A DNA stretch of 64,000 nt, taken from positions 248,001 to 312,000 of the forward strand of contig WACJ01000273.1 of assembly GCA_008973525.1 (NCBI GenBank). The letters run 5' to 3'. Positions 1 to 12,748 of the stretch are shown here, piece after piece. Made by a program: the position numbers and the translations under genes. The notes below the pieces were generated by a model. It was not told where the DNA came from. It did no database searches and saw only the letters and a program-made list of their open reading frames with translations. The first letter of the stretch is position 1. The number at the start of each line of letters is the position of its first letter. This DNA is from Stenopsyche tienmushanensis. Lineage: Eukaryota; Arthropoda; Insecta; Trichoptera; Stenopsychidae.

Positions 1-679
1 GTGTGAACTCTGGGGAAGCGCGACCCTGGTCTAGCGTCTAACCTCGCTCTCCATACGAGCTTCCTGGATCCTCGCCAATACCACTCAATCATATGCAGAT
101 TACTCACACTCTTTCAAATTCACCTACTTAAAAAAAACATGTTTACGGCGTCTTTCTTCTTCAATATCTAATCGTTGTGCACTTGAACGTATTTTGAACC
201 CTTGACATCCCTTAAATGCCGATCCATCCATTCCGACGCTCATTAGTCATTGATCCTGCTTGCCAAATTTCTTTCCCACTCAATCGAACAATGCTTACTT
301 TCCAATTGGATATCGCCAACTTTCGATATTGCTCAACAATTCTGTATTTAGAGCCATTGCTGTAATCTATCATATTGTCAACTGTCCAATTGAACATATC
401 ACAAATTGTGCGATATATACTTCAAATTATTAGTAGACTTTTCCTTCGATGAACTTCAATGGCCGTACGCGTCCATAGCCGCAAGTCTTGAATTTTAATT
501 GTAATTGTTATATTCTTAAATTGTATTCATGAATGACATCGCTGGATACGTCCAGAAAAATGTGGTATGTATTCAGGTTTACATGCAAGAAATTCAAATT
601 TTGCATTTTTAAAGGTGTGTCAATTGAACATCGCCATCTTGTGTGGAGCTGCGGATACATTGCGTCTGCAATAACGACA
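1..679. other. No gene recognised
   Basis: Mostly AT-rich unique-looking sequence with a slightly GC-richer first 100 bases. Short open frames here have no recognisable motif and no convincing splice context. Confidence 0.5.
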
Positions 680-865
680 GCTATCGCTTCTTGCGCGTGT
701 ATCGTTATCGATTCGGTGGTGACGCGCAGGAGGCAGGAGTCGTGAGGAGTCGTAGGATAGCCTTGGCAGCGGAAGGGCGTCCTTCCCGCGGCCAGATCTC
801 TCTCTCGTGATTAATAAAGTAGTTAACTAAAACGAGAGATTTTCTATTCGACGTCCGTCCACCTT
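680..865 (+). repeat. Dispersed GC-rich repeat, LTR-like (copy A)
   Basis: One of six related copies in the window (also near 7750, 20004, 28255, 38371 and 46789). The shared core reads, in this orientation, GACGCGCAGGAGGC, then GGAGTCGT..GGATAGCC, then GAAGG.CGTCCTTCCCGCGGCC, then a run of GAGA and AATAAA inside an AT-rich centre. Two longer copies (at 38371 and 46789) end in TGTAACG/TGTTACA, the TG..CA ends of LTRs, so I infer degraded solo LTRs. A SINE or MITE origin is not excluded. Confidence 0.5.
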
Positions 866-1054
866 CATCCCATCCGTCATTACATATAGCATAACAACTG
901 TTTATTTCAATGCATACGTTTATTTGAGTGACTCCTATAAATGCAATGAAATCGAAATGCACAGGATACCTAAAAACATATTTAACAATTTTTAACGAAA
1001 TCGAGATATTCCTATAGACCAATTTTTGTATACCAGTGTCATGGACCTACATCG

Positions 1055-1440
1055 CCAGCACATTAAGGATTGTCTTTTGGATTCTGGGGTGTATTAACAC
1101 ATCCACGTCTCATCCCTTGTCACGATAGAACTCAGAAAAGCTCCCCCCTCCTATGAAAAACGATCCAAAAATTCTTGCGCGACGGTCACGCGATTTTGAC
1201 GGTGCCCCGGTGTGAGCATTCTGGGAGTCCATCTTGCACACAACTTCTTTTAACCAAGTTTTTCCGACACAATATCAGCGAGGAGACTTCGAGAAACGCC
1301 AGAAAATTATTTGTGAAGGTCGTCAAGTGTCACGCGATCCTTAATTTTTTTGCACAAGTTCGTCAGAAATCACTGATGGTCTCCCATTCTTTTTCTCGTC
1401 GAAAATTTAATCAAAACTTTACTAATAAGTTCATTTGTTT
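1055..1440 (-). pseudogene. mariner transposase remnant
   Basis: Read on the minus strand, fragments in several frames match the middle of mariner transposases: a KLCARWTPRML-type motif near 1235-1270 (family KLCARWVPRLL) and VTRDETW near 1110-1135, which is the family V/ITGDETW block around the first catalytic Asp. Frames are broken by stops and shifts, so it is inactive. No terminal inverted repeats were found around it. Confidence 0.75.
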
Positions 1441-1514
1441 AATATAAAAAATAGTTTGAAGGCGAAAGAATTTTATTAATTTAAGAAAAAAGATGAAAAT
1501 ACAATAGCAACTTG

Positions 1515-2065
1515 TTGCTGAAAATGCATGCTCAGCCTCCACACTCGTTGGAGGTATCTATATAGGAGGCGTTAGTCCTCATTTTCGTATAACACCATCA
1601 ATTTTATTGATAAAATTCCTTTCTGATGAGACACGGATTAGAACTCGCAAAATTCCCGATTTCCAGACAAATTGTTTATTTCCGTCGCTGCAGATGAATA
1701 CTTATATACTATAATACTTTGATGTGATTCGTAATTATATTACGGAGGAATACAAAAATTCTGAAGCCCGTATCTATTATATTTCGTATCGATATTCGCA
1801 TTATTAGAGTGGATGTGTAGTAAATACATCACCGATAGGGAAAGGTTTATATAACAATTTGAATATAACAATATGTACTGTATATATTTATACATAGATT
1901 AGACAGTTACTGCCCATAGGCGTCGCCTAAGCTCGCCAATTAGTAGTTACGCCACTGTTTCCAAGCGTCCAGATTTCAGCGGAAATGTCTCGATTTAGTA
2001 GATCTCCTATTTAAGCTATTTTTATCTCAAAAGCTGAATAAGAGATGCCAGCCAACTTATCAGCA
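1515..2065 (-). mobile_element. hAT-type element remnant (copy 1)
   Basis: On the minus strand near 1505-1560 the translation contains PPTSVEAEHAFSA, which matches the conserved C-terminal dimerisation motif of hAT transposases (TSVPSERVFSAAG type). The rest is a non-coding 3' stretch found again at 15590-16215, 29990-30465 and 43845-44585. Shared landmarks are ATTTATTTCCGTCGCTGCAG, ACGCCACTGTTTCCAAGCGT and GTAGTAAATACATCACCG. Confidence 0.7.
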
Positions 2066-3770
2066 CTTGTACTAGCTTGAAAACTAGCTTCATTGTGACT
2101 CAAATTTTGACAAGTTCCCAGCCATGAACATCAGCGCAAATATAGACAAATATCTATCTCAACTATTAAAATACTTTCGCTAAAAATAATTTTGAATGTT
2201 TAAACTATGAGGTCAATGCCGCAAATAGATCCCTTTTATTGTCACTTCTGTCGTCGAAAGAACGATTTTTTTCCAAGCATAATTTATTCAGGTTTGACTC
2301 GGTTTGTGCCTTGAACAAATCGTTTTTCTTTCAGCCGGTCAGTTGCTCCGATCCACATCCACAATTGATGGATGACATGTGGATTCTGTATCGATTCTTC
2401 GCGACGACCGGTTTAATTTCTTGTCGTACAATACGATTAGTGGTCGTACAATGCGTTTGCAATTTCGGCTTTTATAAGCTTGTTAGTTTTATCCAATTAT
2501 GGTAGGTCATTGATTGCTTTAATTTGTGTCAGCGTTAATCACTCCGCCCGATCTAATTTATTTAACAGGCGAGCTTTAATGTCTCTCTTCTTCGGGGTCA
2601 ATTGGTCCATCGTCGTTCTAATTGTGCCTGTTGAATTTTGAGATTTCAAATACATACGTCCAATTCGATCTGCAGGTAGCTAAGATTTAAAAAAACACAT
2701 TGAGGATCGATGACGGCATAAAAAGCGTCGGATCGTTCCGCAATTTGAATATATGCAGCATCCAGCGCGGGTCGGCCTTCGTCGCGAATTTTCAATGATC
2801 CTCCGTCATGCACGATTCGGTTTCGGTGCGAAAAAAACCTTCATTGTGACAGAATTCGATCGAGCAAGAAGGCATTTGGGAAGCGCAAACCGACATCCGT
2901 GACCATTGTCGGATCATCGGCTACCGTTATCGTCTCAGCCGAGGAACCGCAGTTCGTCGAACTCAAATCAAACTTCCAAGAAGACTTTCGTGCCAACACC
3001 AGGTGTTAAGCGCAACAAATCGAATGCATATTCCCGCCAACACATTCATAATCGCTCACATCAACGTCGATCAGGGATGACAACTTGAGGGTGTGTTAGC
3101 ATCAAATCGAGCGCATTCGCGAACGTCCGAATGTTTTGGCCGTAACGCAGCGCGTTAACGAGCAGCCGACGACCGTAATTAGATTTCACGAATCATTACA
3201 TTGGGGGGTGGGGGGGATTAAGAGCGTACAAATGTTCTGCGTGTCCCTTGGGGCAATTCGTTTAGCGAGATCATCTCTAATGACAGAAGTGCGAGCAAAA
3301 ACAAACAAAACTACCGGGGGTAATCACTTCTTCATCGTGAAATAATGATTTTTTTAGCACAGTCCCACGCTTAAGTAGCTGTCTAAATACCGAAGCGAAA
3401 TTTCACGATGACAATTATGACTCTCGAATTATGCGAGTCCGCTATTCTAAACGCTATTCAGTCACGCTATCTTGTTATTGTAAAATCGCAACCGCAAATA
3501 CCAAAAATAAAAAAAATCCTTAAATTTTACGACCCAAAATTATACAAAAAACGAACATCCGTCCGAATCTTTTGGAATGAATAAATTCAATCAAGATCCA
3601 ATGCGTCACGGATAAAATTATGTATAGAATAGAAATGATTGCTTTTATTTGTCGAGCTTACGAAGGTATTCCCAGGAAGACCATTGAACTACGAGGGTAT
3701 TCCCAGGTTAAAAAGTGCGCGAGCTAGCAGACATGATAGGTCACTTAAAAAAGTGTTGTACATCGAATCT
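2066..3770. other. No gene recognised
   Basis: Mixed unique-looking sequence. Position 2700-3350 is somewhat GC-richer, with overlapping short open frames but no domain or splice structure I can defend. A G-run lies at 3203-3213. Confidence 0.4.
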
Positions 3771-3774
3771 TGAT

Positions 3775-5060
3775 TGAAAATTTGGACATGAGAAAGCTGT
3801 GCGTAAGATGGGTGCCGTGTTTGTTCACAATGGAACGAAAAAAAGCCATGGATGAAACATGAGTTCAGATCTGAGATAAAGGAACGTGGGGACTCTCTTC
3901 TGACGCAAAAATGATGGCTATAATGTCTGTATGCTCAACCGGTCCGCTATTCGGATCGCTGACAAAACGAATAAGCACCTCGCGATCGGACGTCATGCCA
4001 TAGAACATGGTCTGCATCCATGAATGGATCTCCGCATGGAACATCCGAGACGGAGACAAGTTCAAATCTTAAAAGCGAAGCCCTAAACCATCCATGCTCT
4101 GTGATAAGCTGGGAAGTCATTTAATTAGTAATATCTCATGCGGTTCCCAACCGATAGGAAAAACCGATGTGGCCGCCAGTAGATGCGGATAATTTGACAG
4201 ATAAAATAACAGTCAAAACAGTCAATGGATTGAAAAGAGTGGAATCGACTCCAAAGAAGGTGGAGACATGGGGACTTTTCACTGACCCGAGCTGTATGTT
4301 GATCCCGCAAAACTGCACAGCAAGCAGCAAAACCTGCGCTCAGAGTACAAGGAAGAAACTAGCTAGATATATACATATATATTATAAATTAAGACTAGAT
4401 AAAATAAATGTCAATTAGCCTTTGGGGGGGGGGGGTTCGCGAACATGAAGATCGTAGAAAGCTCCGGGGATGCATTTTAAATGCATTAAAAGGAGTGGCC
4501 ACATAGCTTGTGTGTCCAACCGGTCCGCCTTTCAAACCGCTGATCCACAGAACATGGTATGCGTCCATTACCGGATCTCTGCAAAGGGACACTCTCTGCA
4601 TGTAAGATCATGGTGTCAGTATTTTGGTATGCGCGTGGGATATTTTTCATTGTCTTAAAAAAGGAAAAACAATCAACGGCGAGTATTATGCGAACTTATT
4701 GCAATGTTCGAGTGACGAAATCAAAACAAAACGGCCGCATTTGGCTAAAAAGAAAGTGTTGTTTCATCACAAGACAATACACCAGTTCACACATCCGTTA
4801 TCGCGGTGGTTAAAATCAATGAGTTAATGTTGTAATTACTTCCAGATGCGCTCTATTCGCCAGATTTAGCCCCTTTTGGTTATTTTTTCCAAACTTAAAA
4901 ATATGGCTCGGTTGTAAAATATTCTAGCAAAGCTATTGAACATCACGGTGAAAAATTTATCGAGGTGATAAGATACTATGTTCAGAAATAACGATATTTT
5001 TTCAGTTTTCTTTGTTAGATCGGCTACTTCTGGGACGGCCCTGATGACACATCTCATGCG
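3775..5060 (+). pseudogene. mariner remnant split by a second repeat (family X)
   Basis: Position 3775-3840 encodes LDMRKLCVRWVPCLFTMERK, a mariner mid-domain motif. The transposase resumes at about 4625 with a GKTINGEYYANLL stretch and an HLAKKKVLFHHKT block (family ..VVFHHDNARPH), then SPDLAPFGYFF near 4860. The HDNA aspartate region is degenerate. Between the halves lie two copies of family X, marked by CAACCGGTCCGC at 3938-3949 and 4518-4529. A 13-base G run lies at about 4424. Confidence 0.8.
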
Positions 5061-7235
5061 GGGCTAATTTAATCCAAGCTATACGAAATAAAGGCTGTGA
5101 ACCAAATGGTGAAAAAGTCCGTTGAAGTAAGCGTAAAATCGCACCCTCTTCATCGAGGTTAACGCTACGGAATCGCTTCGCACCCGAGTGATCCCCCGGT
5201 GTAATTTCTGCTGCTGAATAACGAGATAAACGCCGCAGCGACGAAGGCAACGCAACGCTCGAAAGTTTGGCCGAGAGCTCTGTATATTACAACACACAAT
5301 CCGTTCTTCGCTTGCTAACATTCGCGCTGATACATTGGTCGAATATGCTGAAAAACAGCAAATGGCAGATCTTTAGATCTAAAACCCGATGATGGTTATC
5401 TATCTATTCACATGGGACGTCGACCGTGATCGAAGAATAACAGAATCTCCGGGTTAATCTAACTGTACGAGAATAGCTACGGAGTTAAGCGTCCATGTCG
5501 GATGCGATGCGTAGCTTTGCGATGCTGCCTATTAAATTTGAGAATAAAATATGAAAAGATCCAATTTAATGGTGTGTTGTTTCGTATTCCGCTTTAATTT
5601 TATGACCGGACTGATGGGCGAAGAGTAATAGAAGGTTTTTAAATGGCGAGTTTCTCGCATCTGAGCCGGAACGAAAGTTTAGTCCGTCGAGGCTTCTCTT
5701 TTTGTCCATCGAGCTGAAGATGAATTTTGAAGCTGGAAGGTCTTGATGTGGATTTTAGGGCTGTGTTGAAATTGACGATCCAGTTCTTGCATGATTTTTA
5801 AGTTCGGGAAGAAGGACTGAACTTAAATTTTGATGCGGTGCTTCAGATTTTCATTGACAAAAAGAGAACATCACCTGGTGAAATGTTCGCGTAAACATTA
5901 GATCACCGACGGTAAAATATCGCCAGGTTCCAAGGTCGGAGGGATATCATAATCTAGCTTCCTCCTCGGGAGTAACAGAGCGTATCGTATTCTGTCTCCG
6001 TAACCCAAAACTCACTCAACAAAGACGTACAGTCATAATGCGGCGTCAAAACCGGGATACGAAGATACGGTATGAATTTCTAATTATAATCGATAACAAG
6101 ACGAAGCAAAAAAAACCTATTATTGTGTTGGAAGTCTTCGGGGGGAATTGTATTGAGAATTTTTTGTCGAGCAAGATATCCAACGCTGGGTTTCAAAATA
6201 ACGAGATCCAGAATTAGAACATGTACGTGGTCCACCGGACGAGTTGTAGAAAGGTTAATTCTGGTGCACATTAAATCAGACGATGTCCATGTCAATTGTT
6301 GATAATTCATCGACCTTCAAGGAAGATCAACAAAATTTGCGAATTCCCAATCGAAAAAATTGCATTAAAATATGCCAGCAAGCGTGCTCGAACACATTAA
6401 AGCCCGGCGCCTAAAACTAACATAGTCCAAATGGGATTACATCACCTCTATTCTATGGATCATAATCGATTGACATTCAATTAAATTTGATAAGAAAAAT
6501 TACACACAGACTATTACAAGCTGACAGATTAGCTATCATCAATACATAACAAATGCAACCACTGCAATAAAGATAGCAAAATTTAATTAAATCCGAATAT
6601 TGTTAATCAATCACTTTCAATACAACCCATACAAGAACAGCTTATTAAACAAATTCTATGTAATCAGATAATGGCTTTTGTCTGAGTTGAAGAACATGGC
6701 ATTGTAGACCAAGAGGTTTACATTTCGCACCATTAAATCTGTACAGCTTTATTACAATGTTAGCAATTTGAATAATACATAAATGTAACATTGAATGGCG
6801 AAACACAATTATAATGGCTGGAAACGAACTTCCAAACAACTTCCTCGATTTGGAAAGTCATTCATTTCTTCAACAGAATCAGCAAGAGATCGTGAAAAAA
6901 TGGTTCAAACTGGTCTCTTATATAAATATTGTTTAACTATACATAAATATATATTCCCAATTTAACAAATAACCTTGGATTTAAAGCAGAACTTACATAA
7001 TCATAGTTAAAGATAAAACCCACACAACAACAAATTGTGCAATCATGATGTAAAAAAATGCTGAAAGAATGCCCAGAGACTTCTTTGGATGCAAATCAAC
7101 ACATAATTTTATATGAACATTACATTGATGAATTATTTTATTAAGCATGTTGACATCGTCCTTGGAATAGCATGAAAATGATGCCAAGGAATACCATTGT
7201 GACAGAATTTAAAAAAAGATCATTTAAACAGTAAT
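5061..7235. other. No gene recognised
   Basis: AT-rich intergenic sequence. Short frames on both strands lack start context, motifs or matching splice sites. Confidence 0.5.
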
Positions 7236-7239
7236 ATAA

Positions 7240-7735
7240 GGGGGATCAAAAAGTATTCGCGTATTTTATATATGTGAATAAGTTCTTGCCGTTTCGCCAT
7301 TCACCATCAAATAGAATTCTTGTGGAGACCTGTGGTGTTAAATGCAGTGGTGGACGAATAATACTCGAAGACGAAGAATTGGAATCTACTTGATGAAAAT
7401 CCAAGCGCAATCTAAACTTGCAAAATCATTAGAAGTTGATTGAACAACACTTTCGAAAAGTCTGACAGTATTGGGAATGATACAAAAGGAAGGATCTTGG
7501 GTGCCTTACGACTTAAAGTTGAGAGATGAGGGAAGACATCTTTTCGCGTGTGAACAGCTGCTCCAAAAGTAAAAAAAGCAACAAGATAATTCCAAGCGTG
7601 GGTAAGCAGTGGCATCGACGCCAAATTGAATATCCGTGGTTCTGTAACATGGACGAAAAATCACTTCCATGCAATGGTGCTGTTAATCTGTGTAGATTTA
7701 ACTCGCCAGATTAGCAGCGATATCTTCTATGGAGT
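7240..7735 (+). pseudogene. mariner element remnant, N-terminal half of transposase
   Basis: The frame beginning near 7376 reads DEELESYLMKIQAQSKLAKS, then about 20 residues further GMIQKEGSWVPYDLKLRDEG and FACEQLLQK. This is the helix-turn-helix and linker of irritans-type mariners (family GMIQKQGNWVPYELKPRD, CEQLLQR). It breaks after 7570. A possible outer end is GGGGGATCAAAAAGTATTCG at 7239; a similar end occurs at 39938. Confidence 0.75.
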
Positions 7736-7749
7736 TGCGGGCATCATTG

Positions 7750-7892
7750 TCGGTTTGATGATGACGCGCAGGAGGCGGATGTAGTAGGAGTCATCGGATA
7801 GCCTTGCCTGCGGGAAGACGTCCTTCCCGCGGCCCGAAAGCAAAACGGACCCGCGTGCAAGCACGGCCATCTCGACGAGCACGTGCTTCAGT
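7750..7892 (+). repeat. LTR-like dispersed repeat (copy B)
   Basis: Carries the GACGCGCAGGAGGC and GTCCTTCCCGCGGCC core of the family. It extends into a segment (CACGGCCATCTCGACGAGCA at 7862) shared with copy E on the opposite strand near 38430. The AATAAA-bearing centre is deleted. Confidence 0.5.
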
Positions 7893-9470
7893 TTTAGTTT
7901 CAGATTAAATGGAAAAATTTACCTCATTCTCTGTATTTTCCCGATTTTACTCCTTCTGATTAGCACTTTTCCGATCAATTAATCGAGGTCTAGCTGATTA
8001 GCACTTCACTTCTTACGAAGATACAAAAAAATGGATCGATTCTTGGGTAGCCTCAAAAGACGTATCGTTTTTTCGAAATGGAATTCAAATGCCTCCAGAA
8101 AGATGGGCAAAATAGTGGTTAGACATGGACAATACTTCAATTGACTTTTTTTTTAAATAAAGGATTCATTTTCACGAAAAACGGCAAGAATTTATTCACA
8201 CACCCGATACATTCAACAATACAATTCTTTTTTTGTAAAAACTTTCCGGCTTAAAAGCAAAAAACGATATTAAATGCATTTCCACTTCAGCGCTTCCCGG
8301 TTTAAGTCCCGTATTTTATCCATGTGTCGTTTTTCCTTTATGAGAGCTCCCATTCTTCTTTCTGTTGAATAAATACGAACGTTTCTATTTTAATATTCGA
8401 TGCAAAACTTCTAATTTTCGACAATAAACTTGCGTAGTTATAGTTTTTCCCCGATTTTATGAATTTATAATGAATTATTTCCTGCATATCCCACCATATG
8501 TGCAAAAAACCGTTTTTTATAGTCAATCCCGGTTTAGGCATTGGAATTAGTTTTTATTTTATAGAAATCCATTGATTTTTTCGCCGTATATTATAGTAAA
8601 TGAGTCATTACTCATCCTATCCCATAACACCCATCCTATTTGTTTTGTTGACAAAATTCGAAGGTCCTCCGGTTCTCGGTTCATTCCTTAACTCTTTGAG
8701 GTCCTATGTCGAGTATGGCTCGACATTTTGTTTGCACATTTTTTCCCCACTCAGATTTAAAATCATGTGACTTTATTTTGCTATTGGTGTTTAGATCCTT
8801 CATAGTGTTTCGCCTACCTGAACATCTCCGATCATACTTACCATATTTTAACGTAATCATATAATATTTATTATATTTTTGGCCAAAACTAACGAATACA
8901 CAATTTTTTTTTTTACAAATTAAAACCTGGTGTTTAAAATATACAACTTTGGTAAAAAATAATAGGGTTTTATCTTAAAAATATTTAGGGACCGCAAAGG
9001 GTTAAATTTCTGTTGCCCAATTTAAGTCTCTGGAACGAATATTGGTATATGTGGACTGTTACTACTTCCCCATTAACATCTTTGAGTGGTTTACTGACTT
9101 TTTTGGCATTCCAACTCAAATTTTAAAAAAATGTCAGATGTGGATTTTGTTAGTTTTGGATTTGGACATTTACCCTTAAAAATGAAAAAAATCATCAAAT
9201 GATCAAAAATCCGTCACTGTGACATAAACTGAGCTCAAACATAAATGTGTTACCGACACTATCCCAAACGTCAAAAGATTATAACCCTAATATATTTATA
9301 AATAAATTAATAATGTAAACATTTTTTAAATACAATGAAATAAAGCTCCCAGACGGAAAACATTCGACGGTGAAATTACATAGTGCTAAGTCGTTACATA
9401 AATTCAACATTCTCGAGCTATGACTGATCCCTGCTCGTCCAGAGGCGGTGAATTAATGTGAAAAAATCAC
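7893..9470. other. No gene recognised
   Basis: AT-rich sequence with homopolymer tracts. No coding or repeat structure was identified. Confidence 0.5.
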
Positions 9471-9713
9471 TCAAGAAAGTATACAAGCCGGTGGAAAATC
9501 GTCGGGTAACTTGGCAAGACTCCTGAACTCATCAGACACCGACGAAATAAGTTCGAGCGATTTAATTGCATCGCTGTGTTGAGAGAAAATATTCCGCGTC
9601 GCCAGGATGGCTGACATTTCTGGACGCTTCGATATTTCCTCCAGCTTTATCGCAAACAATCCCGTTATCTCGAAACGAGGTCAACATACCTCAAACGTCT
9701 GGATGTTCATCAT
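9471..9713 (-). CDS. Candidate exon(s) of an unrecognised gene
   Basis: On the minus strand 9713-9690 encodes MMNIQTFE and ends at a strong donor (GAG|GTATGT). It is preceded by a GC-richer patch (9720-9790), which would suit a first exon with promoter. Just downstream, 9659-9471 is open for 62 codons with protein-like composition (..ISKRPEMSAILATRNIF.., ..LELISSVSDEFRSLAKLPDD..) and lacks the low complexity of most frames nearby. The two cannot be joined by a normal intron because the gap is about 30 bp. I do not recognise the product. Either segment may be chance. Confidence 0.25.
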
Positions 9714-9799
9714 AATCCGATTTAATCGGGTCGCCGACGAGACGTCAAATGTCAAATTCAAACGGAGCCGGGACGCGCGGCAATAAGACGCAAAAAATC

Positions 9800-10435
9800 G
9801 ACCATGATAAAACGACATATCGACGAACGACGATTTTCAATCGCGATCAATAATTAAAATCCCCCATCTCATTATATATTATTAATAATATTTTTGCATT
9901 CAATAATTTCTCGCGCAGCGTTTTGTGAGCGTTAAATCGATCCGCTTTCAAAAAAAATACGTTTATCGCATAATCTCGATATATTTATAGAAAGCCTGCT
10001 ATTTTTGATACATTTCTCGCTGTTATTTTCGCCGCGATCGATGCTTTGTGGAAATGTCAGTTATACAATATGCCAAAAGTCAGTAGCACTCGCCAAATAT
10101 ATTGACAGGCGTTTATCTAAATAATTCGATGATATTCACGTATAATAGAGCTGCGTAGTGATCCTACTTGTCCAAAATAAGCTTTTAGTTTAATCAATTA
10201 TCGGTAATTTTTTAGAGGCGCACTGTCCGCCCTGTGTTCTCTTGTTGTTTTGGGTTAATTGAAAATGCTTCACCAACACTCCCCTCGTTGTTAAATTTAA
10301 ATCTTTAGAAATGCTCCTCTTTTACGCTAATTAAAAACAACAATTTAATTTAGAAAAATGTGAACTACGGCTGCTGATTAATCGCCATGAATGATATGAA
10401 AATTTATAATTCAATCGCTATAATATAATAATTGC
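9800..10435. other. No gene recognised
   Basis: AT-rich spacer between the candidate exon and family Y copy 1. Nothing specific seen. Confidence 0.45.
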
Positions 10436-12310
10436 AGGGCCTTTCTCAATAACCGTTGTCTCAGACCAATATTGTATGAAAAAGTATAAATTATGTATTA
10501 CGTATTTTACCCAATTTTACTGTGCTCAAAAACAGTTCCCCGGTGTGTCATCTAATAATGACAATCTTACAGCCAGATATATTAGAAAAAATATTTTTTT
10601 ATATAATAGATGAATATTCCGTGTTTATAGCGAAATAACATAATTATATGTTGTGCTACATTCCAATGAAATCCAATTAAATAGTCCCCAGAAACAGTCC
10701 CCAGTATCATAACAGACCAAATATGGAATATAGGCAAGTAAACGTTATAAAATCCAAACATTTAGTTTCGATCAAGGCAATGTAGCAGATGTTACAATAC
10801 ACCAGACGATAAACTCCCCAATCCAAATATACTTTTAAAAAGGAAGAGTATTTTATAAATTTGAAATTTGAAAAACGATAATTGAATTCAATTTTTGAAA
10901 ATATTTCTCTTTTTGAAAACATTCAAAACTCTGTACTATTTTCAACACGATTGACACAATATCTCAAGTTCTAATTAACTGATTTACTTCCAATTTGGTA
11001 TGAACTTTCTCTGCATAACCCTTTATTATCCCTACCAGATTTATGTCAACATCTTATTATTAACTATTTAAAACAAAATTAAAAGTGAAAAAATATGGCT
11101 AAAATATGACTTTTTTTAAACAATCACCATTTTGCGAAAATAAAATTCTCTAAAATTTTCTCTGAGGTAGAGGATATAGCCACATCTTCACTTTCATTTA
11201 GTTTTTTTAAAAACATATTTTCGATGACTTAAAAGGTTTAAATCGTGTCAAATTTGTGTCATTTTTTTAAACTATTTAAAAAAAATTAATACAATAAAAA
11301 GTAAGGGCAAAAATGACTTTTTTTAAAACAGCGGAAAAAAGCTCTAGACTACAGCTTTATCTTAAAACTTTTGCGAAATATCTGAGGACCATAATGAGTT
11401 AAGAATCTTTTTTATTTCAGATGACTAGAAACGTTGGAATCGTGTCAACCAGAACACTGAAATTCTGAAAATATCTGAATGAAACATGAAACAGTCTGGT
11501 ATAGTAAAAAAATATTTTTTATCGAAAAAACGCCTAAAAGTTGTGTCTCTAGACCAGCGGTTCTTAAAAGCTGGAGTACACGAAAATATATTTAAAAAAA
11601 GCATTCATCAATACTTGAATAAGATATTTTCGTGGAATTATTTACAGAAAACATTGCACACTTAAACCTTTTTTTGTGCGGTGGATGCGTTCCGCGGAAA
11701 ATCGCACAAAAAAAGCTATGACTTACATAGAAAAAGTGAAGATGCGTTCCATGTATTTTAAAAACCGCATAACTTTGAAACAGCTATATAAAATATATGC
11801 AAAATCGCATTAAAAAAGTTTGACAAAAAGACGGGAAAACAATAAGGCAATTAAAAAATAAGATTTAAAGGACGTCTTGCATCACTGGTAAAATTTTAAG
11901 GACGTCTGACATCTGGCATCTGAAATGCCTGACATCTACTAGAGAAATACTAATTATTTTAATTACAAACTATCATCGCAGTATGATGATTTTCGTTGTG
12001 ATTTTCGCACTCTTAATGAAATAAAAAATAAATAAATAACTGCTTTGAAAAAAACCGCATAAAAATAAGTTTGATTGTAATAAAATCTATTTTGGCTAAT
12101 ATTTGACCAAGAAATGGGTTTTTTTTTTTTTTTGACAAATTAAGTCTCAACTTAATCTTGCTACTAAAACCGCGTTTTCCATTTGCATACACAGTCCCCC
12201 GACATAGCCAACAGTCCCTATGTATCGGTTTTTCAGAAAATACTCATCTAAACACTTTCTTACTCCGATACTTTTTTGGATGACTTGCCCTATTTTCTGA
12301 CTAAACGCTT
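10436..12310 (+). mobile_element. Family Y element, copy 1 (degenerate, with inner repeats)
   Basis: Begins with a degraded form of the Y end (GGCCTTTCTCAATAACCGTTG, then CTCAGACCAATATTGTATG). It contains the Y landmarks GCTCAAAAACAGTTCCCC (10524), CAATGAAATCCAATTAAA (10663) and CACAGTCCCCCGACATAG (12190), which also occur at 43.6-47.4, 33.1-36.4 and 57.2-57.9 kb. It has no coding capacity. Inside it are a hAT-type terminal repeat (CAGCGGTTCTTAAAAGC at 11563) and a copy of the Z MITE end (CACTTAAACC at 11659). Confidence 0.6.
11659..11880. repeat. Partial MITE, family Z
   Basis: CACTTAAACC followed by TTTTTTTGTGCGGTGGATGC and TTCCGCGGAAAATCGCAC is the same terminus as the right end of the complete copy at 35651-36149. 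The opposite terminus is not visible. Confidence 0.6.
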
Positions 12311-12655
12311 CATACGCTAATTAAAAACATCAATTCAATTCCAAAAACAACAGCTGATCAACCGCCATGAACAACATGAAAATTTATAATTCAATCGGTT
12401 TAATAATTCATGTTCCATTTTAGCATACCGACCAAAAGTGTTGTAATATGTTTCGATGATAGTTGCGTGCGTTCATGCTGCGTGCATAATAACACACGGC
12501 GTCCGTCGATCAATAAATTATCTATCATGAATATTTATCACCAATTTTTTCCCCAAAATATATGAATAATTCCATCGGCTGAAAAGATGGATCTCATTCG
12601 AAGCGGCCAAATATGAAAATATATTGTGTCTGGGGTGACTTTGTGACCCCAGGGC

Positions 12656-12748
12656 GATAAGCTAATTTTGGGCACTGAAAACAGGTATTATATCGGACGA
12701 AAAATCCCCGATTCGTTGTTTTGGGTTAAAAACCGTTGATATGTTATC
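12656..12748. promoter_or_regulatory. kappaB-type site flanked by GATA sites
   Basis: AAAAATCCCC at 12700-12709 reads GGGGATTTTT on the other strand, matching the insect Rel/NF-kappaB consensus GGGRAYYYYY. GATAAG lies at 12656-12661 and TTATC (GATAA reversed) at 12744-12748. Paired kappaB and GATA sites near the start are a known arrangement in insect immune-peptide promoters. They lie about 195-290 bp upstream of the peptide start codon. The sites are seen; the function is inferred. Confidence 0.5.
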
